A stretch of 26,263 bases of DNA from Funneliformis mosseae (Eukaryota > Glomeromycota > Glomeromycetes > Glomerales > Glomeraceae), in contig CAJVPP010000791.1 of the NCBI GenBank assembly GCA_910592005.1, positions 1 through 26,263 of the forward strand. Direction: 5' to 3'. Positions 1 to 9,544 of the stretch are shown here, one piece after another. The position numbers were made by a program, and so were the translations under genes. Numbering within the stretch: position 1 is the stretch's first letter; the number at the start of each line of letters is the position of its first letter. Under the pieces are notes generated by a model. That model saw only the letters and a program-made list of their open reading frames with translations. It did not search any database and was not told the origin of the DNA.

Positions 1-64
1 TCGACTCGACTCGAAAAAAGAGAGTCGAGTCGAGTTGATCTTTAAACTCGACTCGACTCGACTC
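1..64. repeat. TCGAC/GAGTC pentamer repeat with inverted arms
   Basis: The first 13 bases are a run of TCGAC units. About ten A/G-rich bases follow, then the reverse-complement arm at about 23-36, and a second direct run at about 47-64. The arms could pair as a hairpin. The array is cut by the window start, so its full length is unknown. It is CpG-rich inside otherwise very AT-rich DNA. It may be a microsatellite or the edge of a mobile element; nothing here decides which. Confidence 0.75.
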
Positions 65-65
65 A

Positions 66-1880
66 TTCAGAACTCTAATAGCAGATAAATAGTATAGAAT
101 CATTGACTGCTTATCTAATGATAAAGCCACAGGTCTCTCATCAATTTTTAATGAAATGCTCAAACATATAGGCCTTAAAGCCAAAAAATACCTATAGTTA
201 ATTATTTGCAGATGTCTTCAACTTTCTTCTATCCCTATGAGATAGAATTTCGCTTATATATATCTGATTTCTAAACCTAAACCCTAAGAGTTCAACTTTA
301 ATAATACCAGATTAATTATATTTTTAGAATGTCTAAGAAAAATTCTTATCAAACTACTTAATGCTAGACTGGTCTTAACCTTTATCCAGTATAATGTATT
401 AAAAGGATCAAATTTCGCTAATCTATCTTTTAAATCCATATTCAATCCTATTCATATTTTCGATAACATCAAGTAAAATGTTTTTTCTAATAAATCTGAG
501 TTATAGGTTCTCCTTTAGGATATATCTAAAGTATACGATTATGTGAACATTTTTACTTTAGTCAAGGCAATGAAAAGACTCAGAATTTTTTTTTACTTCA
601 TTCACATTATAATAAAATTTTTATTCCAAGATTTAACAGAATCTTTACATCATATAGCAATATTGATCTTTACCTTATTTTCTCTAGTATAGATAAAGGA
701 AAAGTTATTTTACTATTACTATAGTATATCTACTATGATCCTCTACTTTGTAGAGTCTAAAACTCAATACATAGATATATGATAAACTGTAGTTAGCAAC
801 TTAACATTTGTTTACCTGCTACCAATTCTCTTATGAAAACAATTCATACTTTAGTTTTTATAGACGATACATTTTGGATTACTAAATCAGCTAATAATTT
901 CAATTTGATTATTAATATTGCTAATAGTTTCTATATATTCAATGACATACAAGTCAATTAGCCTAAATCAGAGTTACTGGTAAACAAAACTCAAAGTAAT
1001 CCTTTCATTATCAATAACAATGACAGTATCTATTAGATTACAGCATATAAATCTAAAGAAAGCGTCAGGTATCTTGGTGTTTAAATCTCATTAAAGAACA
1101 ACAAAACCTTTATCATTAATCAAATCTATAAAGAATTTAAGGCTGCTGTCACAATCATGCAAAAGGAAAAGTTGACAGATGTATAATTGGTTTACATTTT
1201 CAATACTGTCATCCTTTCACGTATTGAATATAGGTCACAACTTACATTACCTTTAGAATAACAATACTTTAGAATTATGGCTACCTACATAGCTTTTATT
1301 CAAAAAATTGTGTTTTTCACGAAAAACATCTTCTTTCTTATTCCTGTCACATTATTTTTATAACATTACTCTTCTCTATCAAAGGCTTATCCAGAATTTT
1401 AGCAGTGTTCTTTTGCAGATGGCCAATAAACATAATTTGTTAGGTTTAACTTTTAATATTTACATACAGCACTTACAAAATAAGGAATGACTATATAAAA
1501 ATCCCTTAAAATTCTGATCCTATAATACCTATTGCTTTAAAGATGACTGATTTCTATCCTTACTCAGTACTCTTAACAGACTCAACATAAATATCAACAT
1601 TTCTTCTTACAACTCTTGTTTAATATCAGGTGGTAACATTCTAATATTTGATCTTATTAAACCTATTTACAGAACTCACGCTCACTGCCTTAGAAAATGC
1701 TCAATCTTTTTTATTAAATAACTAGTTAACTGTTGTAGTACTTATATGTTCTTCTACAAGGATCTTTTTCAAATCACACATCAATATACAAGATTCATTA
1801 GGATACCTAAATGATTCACTATTTTACAGAGAATAGACAAAAGTATTCACACCTCTATAAACGTGAATTAATGCTAGTAA
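66..1880 (+). pseudogene. Decayed LINE (non-LTR retrotransposon), reverse transcriptase part
   Basis: Translation with frame changes gives recognisable LINE reverse transcriptase blocks. Near 125-200 is an NKATG-S-IFNEMLKH-like segment (RT finger region). At about 505-560 is a block LL-x-DISK-YD-VN, where functional copies have LLQD-SKAYD. At 857-868 is FIDD, the YxDD catalytic motif with the first residue changed. At about 1060-1090 is RYLGV, and at about 1180-1500 are thumb and connector blocks including IEYRSQL and YQRLIQNFSSVLLQMAN. The frame is broken by many TAA, TAG and TGA codons and by indels, so it cannot make the enzyme. Start codon and 5' end are not identifiable; the copy is probably 5'-truncated near the TCGAC repeat. 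A short open stretch at 1308-1490 is one intact piece of this pseudogene, not a separate gene. Confidence 0.85.
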
Positions 1881-2007
1881 AGTTATATGATTACAATAAC
1901 AAATTGTGTTTACATAACACTTAAGTGTTTACTTATATTATAAAAATAAAAGAATAACAAATTTGTTTTTTTTTAATAAATTTTTCTTTTTTGAAAATCT
2001 AACAAAA

Positions 2008-2300
2008 ATGGTAAAAATCAAAGAATTAACTGCAATGATTTTTTAAGTGAAAAATAATCTTCGTACATTATCTTAGCCAGATCAAAATTCCAATCTTAAT
2101 CCAATTAAAAATCTTTAGGCTAAAGTTAAGAAAAGTATCTGAGCTTATAAAAAATCTTTATCTAATCTTACTGATCTTGACTATATATTAAAAAGGCATG
2201 GTAGGAAATTCTAAAGCATACTATTAAAAAATTAATCAATAGTATGTCACAACAAATTTAAGTAGTGATTGTGACAAATGGTGGCCCAACTAAGTACTAG
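2008..2300 (+). pseudogene. Tc1/mariner transposase, C-terminal remnant
   Basis: The frame around 2068-2150 reads TLS-stop-PDQNSNLNPIKNL-stop-AKVKKS. This matches the end of Tc1/mariner transposases, whose usual motif is SWPAQSPDLNPIENLW. The catalytic Glu of the DD34E triad (in NPIE) is Lys here, and both conserved Trp codons are TAG (2074-2076, 2116-2118). After a frameshift near 2200 the frame continues as TIKKLINSMSQQI-stop-VVI, then NGGPTKY and a natural-looking TAG at 2298-2300. The first two Asp regions are missing, so only the last third or so of the gene remains. It lies between two parts of a decayed LINE in the same orientation, which suggests insertion into that LINE. Confidence 0.8.
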
Positions 2301-2308
2301 TTACTTAG
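2290..2308. repeat. Small inverted repeat at the Tc1/mariner 3' end
   Basis: CTAAGTA and TACTTAG face each other across five bases, overlapping the stop codon of the transposase remnant. It may be part of a terminal inverted repeat, but no convincing partner was found on the left side apart from a short ACAATAACAA/TTGTTATTGC match at about 1892 and 2361. Confidence 0.4.
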
Positions 2309-2379
2309 TACAAAATATAGATATTAATCAGCTTTAAATAAAAAATTAATTGACTTTTTATTGTTATTGCAAAAATATT

Positions 2380-4320
2380 TTAAGTTTTATATTGAGTAAA
2401 AAAGTATGTAAATATTTTGTCCATCCTCTGTAGAATAGCACATTCAACCTTTTTTTAGAAAGATTTATTACTAGATTGTTTTTTCACAATCAATTTTATG
2501 GATATATTTTGTATTAATAAAATCTTATTTCTGGTAATAGATCATATGTCATAGGTTGAAACTATACTATCAACAATTTTGTTATTAGAAGAATTACTCA
2601 AGCTGACTAAAACAATTTATATATCAAACATTACAGTTATAAAAGAGGCTCTGATTATAGTATTAAGTTAACCCCTTGTTCTCGTTATCCTCTTTACCAA
2701 TAATCAGCTACTGATTCAGATAGATTTAACTATTATTTTATTATTCCTCAAGAATACTGTGCAGCTTTTCCAAATAATTATTACTCAGGGTTTAACTTTA
2801 CAGCTTTATCTATTTGCATACTAAATAAACTTGCTCTTACTTATATTATCTCTGTATTATAACCACAGTTCTTACAACTTTCACATCCTGTTACCAATCT
2901 AATATACAATTTATTTATAAATAGATTTATTTCCTTTTTTTACAAAGCTGAATTATTAATGCTTTCTTTACAATTTCTTATTTCTACAGATTTAGAATTT
3001 TATACTAACAGATCTTTAAGAGACGTTGGCCTTCCTTCAGTTAAAATAGGAATTGCTTAGTTGTAAACACATTCAAATTCACTAATAATTTTCTTTAGTA
3101 TATACTTTTCTACCAGTTTCTTATCTTCTTCCTTACTAGAATTTGCAGTTTTTTTTACAGCACTTTTGACTACCCCTATCAATTGCAAAGTTAAAGTTTA
3201 CACTGACTTAGCAGTCATTATATTCTAATTCAATAGATATAACTTTCTTTTGAACTAATCTTTTACCTTTAAACCCTTTTTAAAAATCAACAATTTTATG
3301 TATTAGTCTTGTCTTTTTGATCTTATTACAGCAAATAACCTGGATGTTTTACTTATCAAAGTCAAAGCATATTAAGACAACTTTTTCAACAATAAAGTAA
3401 ACATAATGGCAAAAGAAACTCTAACATCTCAAGTTTTACAACTCAATATTATAGCTACGCTTAAATGCTTTTACGTTTATAACAATCATCCTATCCTTAT
3501 CCCTGTAAGACAACTTATCAAAGAAATCTACTGTTACAAATACTTACAACAGTTCATTACCCTTTATATTATTATTAAATATCAATAAGTATTTCAACCT
3601 AACCGGTTCGTTACATCATTCTATCTTAATAATAATATCGCTTCCAATAATACAACATACATAGCCTCTATTATAAGAAAAAAGAAATTTTAGCAGCTGC
3701 TCGAAATGTTACCTATAATAGAAGTCTTTAAATTAAGATATTCCTCCCCCTTTTCAGCTTTATCCTTATGCTTTCAGTGTGATGTGGCAGATGAAGCTTC
3801 TATCATATCAGGATCTGTTTTATAGTTAATTATGAAATGAAAATACTCATCTAACACACAAAAGACTTTCTCAAATTCATTACCAATGCACAAGTTAGCA
3901 ATATTAAAAGACTCAATTATTGAAGTTTATCAACATTCTTCTCTTTTGTGATCCTTATAAAAGGAATTTTCCTACCAACCTATTCAAATTTATTCACAAT
4001 CATATTTCGCATATGTCTACACTTTAGTTACATGTTCCTTTTTTATGCATTTTATTTTTAAAGAGTTCTATAGATTTTGGGTTAAATGATATGTCATTCA
4101 ATACAACATCGAAAAAGCTGCAAATATCACTATCAATAATAAAAATGGAGACTTTACCTCTTCTGATTTTGATTTTCCTTACGGTATTCCTAATATCAAT
4201 AACAATTCTAATCTGATTGACGCCATGATGAAACTTAGATCCTATTGAATGAATTTTTAGTATAGTAGTAGCCAAGTCCTCTTCTGTTCTTTTCATTTTA
4301 TTTTCTTAAAAATGATAGTT
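2380..4320 (+). pseudogene. Decayed LINE, RNase H and C-terminal part
   Basis: Three-frame reading shows a LINE-type RNase H at about 2986-3400: STDLEFYTN-RSLRDVGLPSV (functional copies have FYTDGSL), AVFFTALLT-INCKVKVYTD near 3160-3215, and KVKAY followed by a stop near 3360, where active enzymes have KVKAH. A linker follows, then a CFQCD-like pair near 3770 and a tail with W-K...NIEKAANITI at about 4070-4130 and LIDAMMKLR-YW near 4215-4255. Stops occur at 3058-3060, 3064-3066 and many other places. Order and orientation continue the reverse transcriptase part at 66-1880, so both are probably one element split by the Tc1/mariner remnant. The open minus-strand stretch at 4024-4296 is antisense to this tail. 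Confidence 0.78.
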
Positions 4321-4994
4321 TTAGCTTAGGTTAGAATTGATTTGGGAGAGTACAGGGTCAGTCTTCTTTAGATTAGTTTTTCTTTTCTTTACAAGATTTT
4401 CATTTTTTCTTCTTGATTTGTATTTTATTTTATATTATACTTTTATTATAATAAAGATTATGTAGAACTACTGTACTTTAAAAAATAAATTATTTTTTTA
4501 TTACAAATATTTTATGATATATATAAAAATATAAATACAAAATTTGTTTTTACTTATAAATTTACTTTTTTTATAATTTATAATAAGGCTGCAGTTATAA
4601 ACTTTAAAAAAAAAAGAATTTAAAACTGATTTATTATTTGTAATTATTTTTTATATTTGTTTACTTCATTATATTTTTTTAAATACTTTAATTTTAATAG
4701 ATTTGAATATATAAATAATTTTAGTAGAAAATTAATTTTAAACCATTTTTTTGTTTTTCATTCTATTTTGCATAATTAATACCGTATTACTTACCTTATT
4801 AAAATCTTATAATAATTAAATATAAAGATAGGTAAAAATCACGTGCATTCTACTAATTATAATAAAAATCATATGTATTAAAACAGCGACCCACACTGTT
4901 TTTTTATATATATATATATTGCTATGATTTCTTATAAAAAATTACAAATCCATAACGTTGATAGTTCGTTTTTTATTCAATCTTCTCTTTTTAC

Positions 4995-5084
4995 TTAGCT
5001 TGGTGCTGTCAGATCCAAGAAACTTCGGCTACCTTTCATTAACTCATTTATCGGGTCATCTGACTCATTATCATTGTTATTCTC
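4995..5084 (-). other. Coding-like antisense block, possible terminal exon relic
   Basis: On the minus strand a 29-codon open frame starts directly after an AG splice-acceptor-like sequence (5085-5086) and ends in TAA at 4995-4997. It encodes an acidic Asn/Asp stretch (ENNNDNESDD) followed by PINELMKGSRSFLDLTAPS. Its composition differs from the surrounding AT-rich spacer. No confident upstream exon was found; a frame with KIITRKYLVNETA at about 5112-5175 might be one. The protein is not recognised. It may be an exon relic, or chance within the HECT gene leader. Confidence 0.25.
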
Positions 5085-5215
5085 CTATATATGATATATA
5101 GTAAGAACTGAGCCAACTGCGGTCTCGTTCACGAGATACTTTCTAGTAATGATTTTTTTGCCAATCGTAGTGTGGCGAAATTTAAAGCCACTATTAAGCC
5201 ATCAGAGATACACTT

Positions 5216-5220
5216 TATAA
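5216..5220 (+). promoter_or_regulatory. TATAA box candidate upstream of the HECT gene
   Basis: TATAAGG lies about 66-70 bases before the ATG at 5286, in a less AT-rich neighbourhood than the rest of the spacer. Position and context suit a core promoter, but such motifs arise easily in AT-rich DNA. Confidence 0.3.
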
Positions 5221-5285
5221 GGGTTGAATCCCATTTATTTCATCTTTGCTTATTACTTTGAAGCGTTTTTCTTTTTTTTTTCGGA

Positions 5286-8200
5286 ATGCCACCAAGAAGG
5301 GGAAGACAACCAACGCGTAGAGAAAATCCTACTCGTATTAATAATAGAACCACAAATAATACTAATAATGATAATAACAATCAACCTTCTCCAGAAATTT
5401 CTGCACAAAACAACGATCAACGAGCTAATGATAATAGACCTATAGGTAGACCTAGAGGTCGCTTACGAGGACGCCCTCCACGTCCTCGAGGACGACCACG
5501 AGGTAGCTCACAAAGCCAATTACACTCAATTTTAGCTTCTCAAGGTGAATCCTTCAATCAAACTGATACAAATCTTGAAGCTTCGGATCCTGACGTTAAC
5601 TCATTAAGAGACGAAATTAGTTTAAATGAACTGGTAAATCTTCAACAACAAATCCAATTTCAAAGTGATCGACGTTCTAGAGGGCGACCTCGTGGAAGTC
5701 GGACTAATCATCCTATACGTAATTCGACATCGCAAACAACGGTACCTCAAGAAGTATCTCAATCAGATGTAAGAGATGAAATTAGCTCTAATGACAATAT
5801 TACAATTTCTCAAGAAGTTCCGCATCAAAGTAGTCACCGTCCTAGATCACGCCCACGTGGAAATTGGGCTAATTATTCGACAAACAGATTGAACACACAT
5901 CAAGACACTACTCGGTCTCAAGCAGATCAAGTTATACTGAATGATGACGTGCTTTCTCAAGGACTGGATCCTCAAAATCAACGTTCTAGAGGTCGTTCGC
6001 GTGGAACCAGAGCGTCACGAAGGACTATTTCACAGGTTCATGCAAATCGAGAAGCAAATGATAACTTGTCAAGAGATGCTGAAGTTAGTGGAAGTGAATC
6101 TCGAGGCGATGTTTCTGGTAATTTGCGTGAAGAAATTATTAATGTATCAAACCCTCTTGATAATTCGACTGAGGTAGTAGCCACTACTATTGCTGATAAT
6201 TCACATGGACAAACAAGTTCCGTACCATCGTTAGGAAATGAAGAAGATGAAGTTGATGACGGTGGTGATCCTGAGGCACATATAATGGAAGAAAATGAGC
6301 AAGATCGATGGAAAAAATTTGAAGTTGGTGCGAAATCTAACAAAAATTTATGCATTATACCTGATGGTGCAGTGAACCTTACACGTCAACAAAGAATTAC
6401 AGCATTTCTGAAAGTTGCACCAGAGATTAAACCTTCAAGAAAATACGAGGAACTTGACAGTTCATTAAAGACCGTTGTGGAATTTTTGGATAACAATGAA
6501 ATTATAAAAGCATTTTGTTGTCTTCAACAAATATCGAGATCTCATACATATATTACATTTCAAAGGTTGGATAAATATAAGATATTTAATAAGTTAAATG
6601 AAAAGTATGACAAAAATCAAGATATTATTGATGAATTCCTCATCGAAGATGGTAAACCATCACCCCTTTTTTCGTTATTGATTAATGGGTTAAGAACAAA
6701 ATTAGACGATATCTTAACAACACCACATTTGGTGGACTCCAACTGTGCAAAAATTCGTCTCCGAGACGTATTAAATAAAAAAATCAAATTAAAGTTCGTT
6801 GGTAAGACGGAAACTTATTTGAAGAAAGCATGGCCTTATCGACGGTTTAAAAATATAAGTGAAGGATTAACTCGTCGAACAATGACAAACAATGAAATCG
6901 GGAGCTTTGATTCGACTCATTTTGATTCTAGTTCTACCGAGTCTCACACGTCGGGTGATGATCATGATGATTTTTCGGAAGGCGGTGATGTCGTCGAAGA
7001 AATCACCGATTTAAGCGATGTGTCTGAATTGTCTGAAACCGAAACTGATGATGAAGAATTTGACCATGAGGATGAAAATGATGAACTTATACATGATGAA
7101 GATACTATTAATTCAAACAATCAAGAAGTAGCAAATAATAATGACGCGGATGCTCTTGTCCAAGATAATTTACATAATGAAGATCCTCTCGGTTCAATTA
7201 ATCAAGAAGTAATAAATAATGACGAGAATCCTTTAGGTGCTAGGAGACGAGATATTGTTCCATATGATTGGGAAGAAGAAAGCAATAACGATGAAAGTGG
7301 CATGGAACCGCATATCGCGTCTGATGATGATTTTTCTGATTCAAGCGTTTCTGATCATTACACTTTTTGGTTTATGAAGGATGGTGTTAAAAAGAAAATA
7401 GCATTAGATTCGACTGTATATACGGTTATTCACAGTTATTTAACAAAGAAAGAAATTCATACGCTAAAGGTAGATGAAATATTTGAAAAAGAATATATTA
7501 TTCACTTCGAAAAGGTTGAGGAACAGACATATGAAAATGATAATGATTTACTTGATGAATTAGAATTTCATGATCAAATGCTACTTATTTTAAATCTTAT
7601 GAGGAATCTATATAATACATATAACAGAAGCGTTTTTGATTACTATGATCCTGATATATTTCGAAGCTCTCAAATAATTCAGAAATTGAGACCATTCGAA
7701 AAGAAGTTAATAAGTCGTATTACTGGGTATTATCCTAAAGTGATCGTTACGCTTTTGAGCCACTATGGATTCTTATTTGACGGCTTTTGTCGTCACAAAT
7801 ATTTCATTAGAAATCTCTTCGGTCTTAGGAAGGTACCAAGAGGCTTGTCTCTAAGTCTAATCGATTTAATTAGGAGTAAAAAACTTTTACCAAAAACAAA
7901 GAAAAAAGAGAATGTTCAAAAAGAAGGATTAACTAATTGGACTCGAGAGAAGTTCCACAAGTATTCTGATGCAAAAACAACTTTTGGAATTACTTTCGCA
8001 GGAGAAATGGGAATAGGCGCAGGCGTAACGCGTGATTTTTTCACACAAATGTCTCATTATTTTCAAACTGTCGGATCTAATATGTGGATCGATCTTGAAA
8101 CCTCACCCAATCTTGATGATTATGTGAGCAATGAGTACAATTTATATCCGACACTGTTTGATGAAGCATATGCTGCTTCAGATGAAGGAATTCGCGTGCT

Positions 8201-9071
8201 TAAGGATTTCTACATTCTTGGAATGTTGACTGCGAAATCATTAGCCGACAAACAAATTATGGAAATTCCCCTCAACAAGTTATTCCTCAAAAAGCTCATT
8301 TTCGGAGAGTTCCCAACTCCGGAACTTTTCAACTACGATTTTACAAAAACCGAAATTCAAAGTCGCAAGAAGGAAATGAAAGTTAAAAAATTGCTTGGAT
8401 TGATAGATCAAATTAATCCTTCGATCACTAAAATGATAAATCATTTTCATAGCGTTCAGAATAATTTGGAATTTTCGGATTGTTATTACATTCCAGCTGG
8501 TCGTAGTTGGCACAAAAATAATCTGGTGTCCATTGATCTTCCAGAATTGGAATCACAGAATAGTTTCTATGTGTTCTTGAATAAAATCAAAGAAGTAATA
8601 TTTGAAACTGGAATCCGTGAACAAATAAGTAAATTTAGAGAAGGTTTCAATCATGTGTTTCCTCTGGATCACTTAAAAAATTTCTATACTGTAGAGGAGA
8701 TACATAAGGTGGTCTTTCACAATAAAAAAGAGGATTGGTCGGCAGATGTTATTCGTCGTGCTTTCTTTGTTAATAATGAAAGCTTTAAAAATGAGGTGGA
8801 TAAAATTTCACAAATTTTATCAAAATTCAATATCGATGAGCAACGAAAGATGCTCCGTTTTTTTACCGGATCAACAAGGCTTCCTATCGGTGGATGGACC
8901 AAATTAAAACCTGAATTAGCTGTCATTGAAGACACGGGAGCCTACCCAATCGGTAGGACATGCTTCAACAAGTTGTCTGTTCCTCGAAATAATAGTCTCC
9001 AAGGCCTGGAGGATAAGTTGAAGTTAGTGATCAACAATAGTGAAATAGCAGAACGAATCGACAGAGAATAA
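5286..9071 (+). CDS. HECT E3 ubiquitin ligase, UFD4/TRIP12/UPL3-like, with AT-hook-like N-terminus
   Basis: A single open frame of 1261 residues. Residues 1-250 are rich in Arg, Gly, Pro, Asn and Gln, with four basic RGRPRG-type clusters at about 52-74, 129-141, 185-195 and 232-246. The core PRGRP is that of an AT hook. A helical region follows (about 340-530), then an Asp/Glu-rich stretch (about 555-690). The block FWFMKDGVKKK-LDSTVYTVIHSYL from about 694, and GFLFDGFCRHKYF near 828, resemble the segments that precede the catalytic domain in UFD4/TRIP12/UPL3. The HECT domain spans about 885-1261: AGEMGIGAGVTRDFF in the N-lobe, FREGFNHVFPLDHLKNF and EQRKMLRFFTGSTRLPIGG further on, and catalytic Cys1226 in GRTCFNKL, codon 8961-8963. 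Known family role: thioester transfer of ubiquitin to substrates. DNA or chromatin association is inferred from the AT hooks. Position -4 from the C-terminus is Ile, not the usual Phe. No introns, unlike the neighbouring genes. The ATG is the first in frame after a pyrimidine-rich leader. Confidence 0.93.
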   Translation: MPPRRGRQPTRRENPTRINNRTTNNTNNDNNNQPSPEISAQNNDQRANDNRPIGRPRGRLRGRPPRPRGRPRGSSQSQLHSILASQGESFNQTDTNLEASDPDVNSLRDEISLNELVNLQQQIQFQSDRRSRGRPRGSRTNHPIRNSTSQTTVPQEVSQSDVRDEISSNDNITISQEVPHQSSHRPRSRPRGNWANYSTNRLNTHQDTTRSQADQVILNDDVLSQGLDPQNQRSRGRSRGTRASRRTISQVHANREANDNLSRDAEVSGSESRGDVSGNLREEIINVSNPLDNSTEVVATTIADNSHGQTSSVPSLGNEEDEVDDGGDPEAHIMEENEQDRWKKFEVGAKSNKNLCIIPDGAVNLTRQQRITAFLKVAPEIKPSRKYEELDSSLKTVVEFLDNNEIIKAFCCLQQISRSHTYITFQRLDKYKIFNKLNEKYDKNQDIIDEFLIEDGKPSPLFSLLINGLRTKLDDILTTPHLVDSNCAKIRLRDVLNKKIKLKFVGKTETYLKKAWPYRRFKNISEGLTRRTMTNNEIGSFDSTHFDSSSTESHTSGDDHDDFSEGGDVVEEITDLSDVSELSETETDDEEFDHEDENDELIHDEDTINSNNQEVANNNDADALVQDNLHNEDPLGSINQEVINNDENPLGARRRDIVPYDWEEESNNDESGMEPHIASDDDFSDSSVSDHYTFWFMKDGVKKKIALDSTVYTVIHSYLTKKEIHTLKVDEIFEKEYIIHFEKVEEQTYENDNDLLDELEFHDQMLLILNLMRNLYNTYNRSVFDYYDPDIFRSSQIIQKLRPFEKKLISRITGYYPKVIVTLLSHYGFLFDGFCRHKYFIRNLFGLRKVPRGLSLSLIDLIRSKKLLPKTKKKENVQKEGLTNWTREKFHKYSDAKTTFGITFAGEMGIGAGVTRDFFTQMSHYFQTVGSNMWIDLETSPNLDDYVSNEYNLYPTLFDEAYAASDEGIRVLKDFYILGMLTAKSLADKQIMEIPLNKLFLKKLIFGEFPTPELFNYDFTKTEIQSRKKEMKVKKLLGLIDQINPSITKMINHFHSVQNNLEFSDCYYIPAGRSWHKNNLVSIDLPELESQNSFYVFLNKIKEVIFETGIREQISKFREGFNHVFPLDHLKNFYTVEEIHKVVFHNKKEDWSADVIRRAFFVNNESFKNEVDKISQILSKFNIDEQRKMLRFFTGSTRLPIGGWTKLKPELAVIEDTGAYPIGRTCFNKLSVPRNNSLQGLEDKLKLVINNSEIAERIDRE

Positions 9072-9227
9072 GAATATGATCTATAGAAATTAATAATTAA
9101 ATTTTATAATTTATTATTATATGGGATTACATTCGCTTTGTCGTTTTATTGTTGTTTCATTTTGCATTATTCTTTTTGCCCCCTTTCTGCGATATATGAT
9201 AGCGTCTTGTATTATAGCTTCTCTCTG

Positions 9228-9229
<2 letters not shown>

Positions 9230-9258
<29 letters not shown>
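9230..9258. repeat. Poly(T) tract, 29 bases
   Basis: Uninterrupted T run about 160 bases beyond the HECT gene stop codon. Long T or A runs can be slippage products or tails of retroposed copies; no retroposed gene is visible next to it. Confidence 0.9.
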
Positions 9259-9544
9259 GGCAATTATTATGTAAATACGGAAAAGTTAAAATATTTAAAG
9301 TTGTTTACAGTTTCGAAAGTAAATTTATTATTTAAATAGTACTATGATTGATTACTGTATACTATTCAGTTTATATACGTATAAAATCGTTTTATCAAAT
9401 TAGAATAAACGATACTAAAATAATATAAATATAAAGTGTATATATATATATATATAAAGCAAAGCATTGCATATAACAAAAAAAAAATTATTTCTAATTT
9501 CCAGACATTATGACAATTATTTAAAAATTTCAATAAATAAGTAC

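Larger units (their letters stand above)
4321..5285. other. AT-rich spacer and upstream region of the HECT gene
   Basis: From 4321 to about 4900 there are mostly poly(A)/poly(T) tracts and short (TA)n runs, including one near 4905-4920, with no coding signal. An E-box-like CACGTG lies at 4840-4845. From about 4970 to 5285 the base composition becomes less AT-rich, as expected for a promoter and 5' leader, and a short minus-strand coding-like block lies at 4995-5084. A pyrimidine-rich run ends just before the ATG at 5286. Confidence 0.6.

Noticed and set aside
3406..3588. 60-codon plus-strand open frame as a separate gene
   Set aside because: It is one uninterrupted piece of the LINE C-terminal region (downstream of the RNase H KVKAH-like block).
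4024..4296. 90-codon minus-strand open frame
   Set aside because: It is antisense to the LINE C-terminal tail, which gives recognisable blocks on the plus strand; no support for an independent gene.
66..4320. An altered genetic code with TAA/TAG read as Gln
   Set aside because: Stops replace both Gln and Trp in the relics, while the four intact genes use TAA, TAG, TGA and TAA as normal terminators and CAA/CAG for Gln.
6038..6355. 105-codon minus-strand open frame inside the HECT gene
   Set aside because: It is a shadow of the continuous plus-strand coding sequence.
9121..9339. Small plus-strand open frames after the HECT gene
   Set aside because: They consist largely of Phe from the 29-base T run and have no motif or start context.
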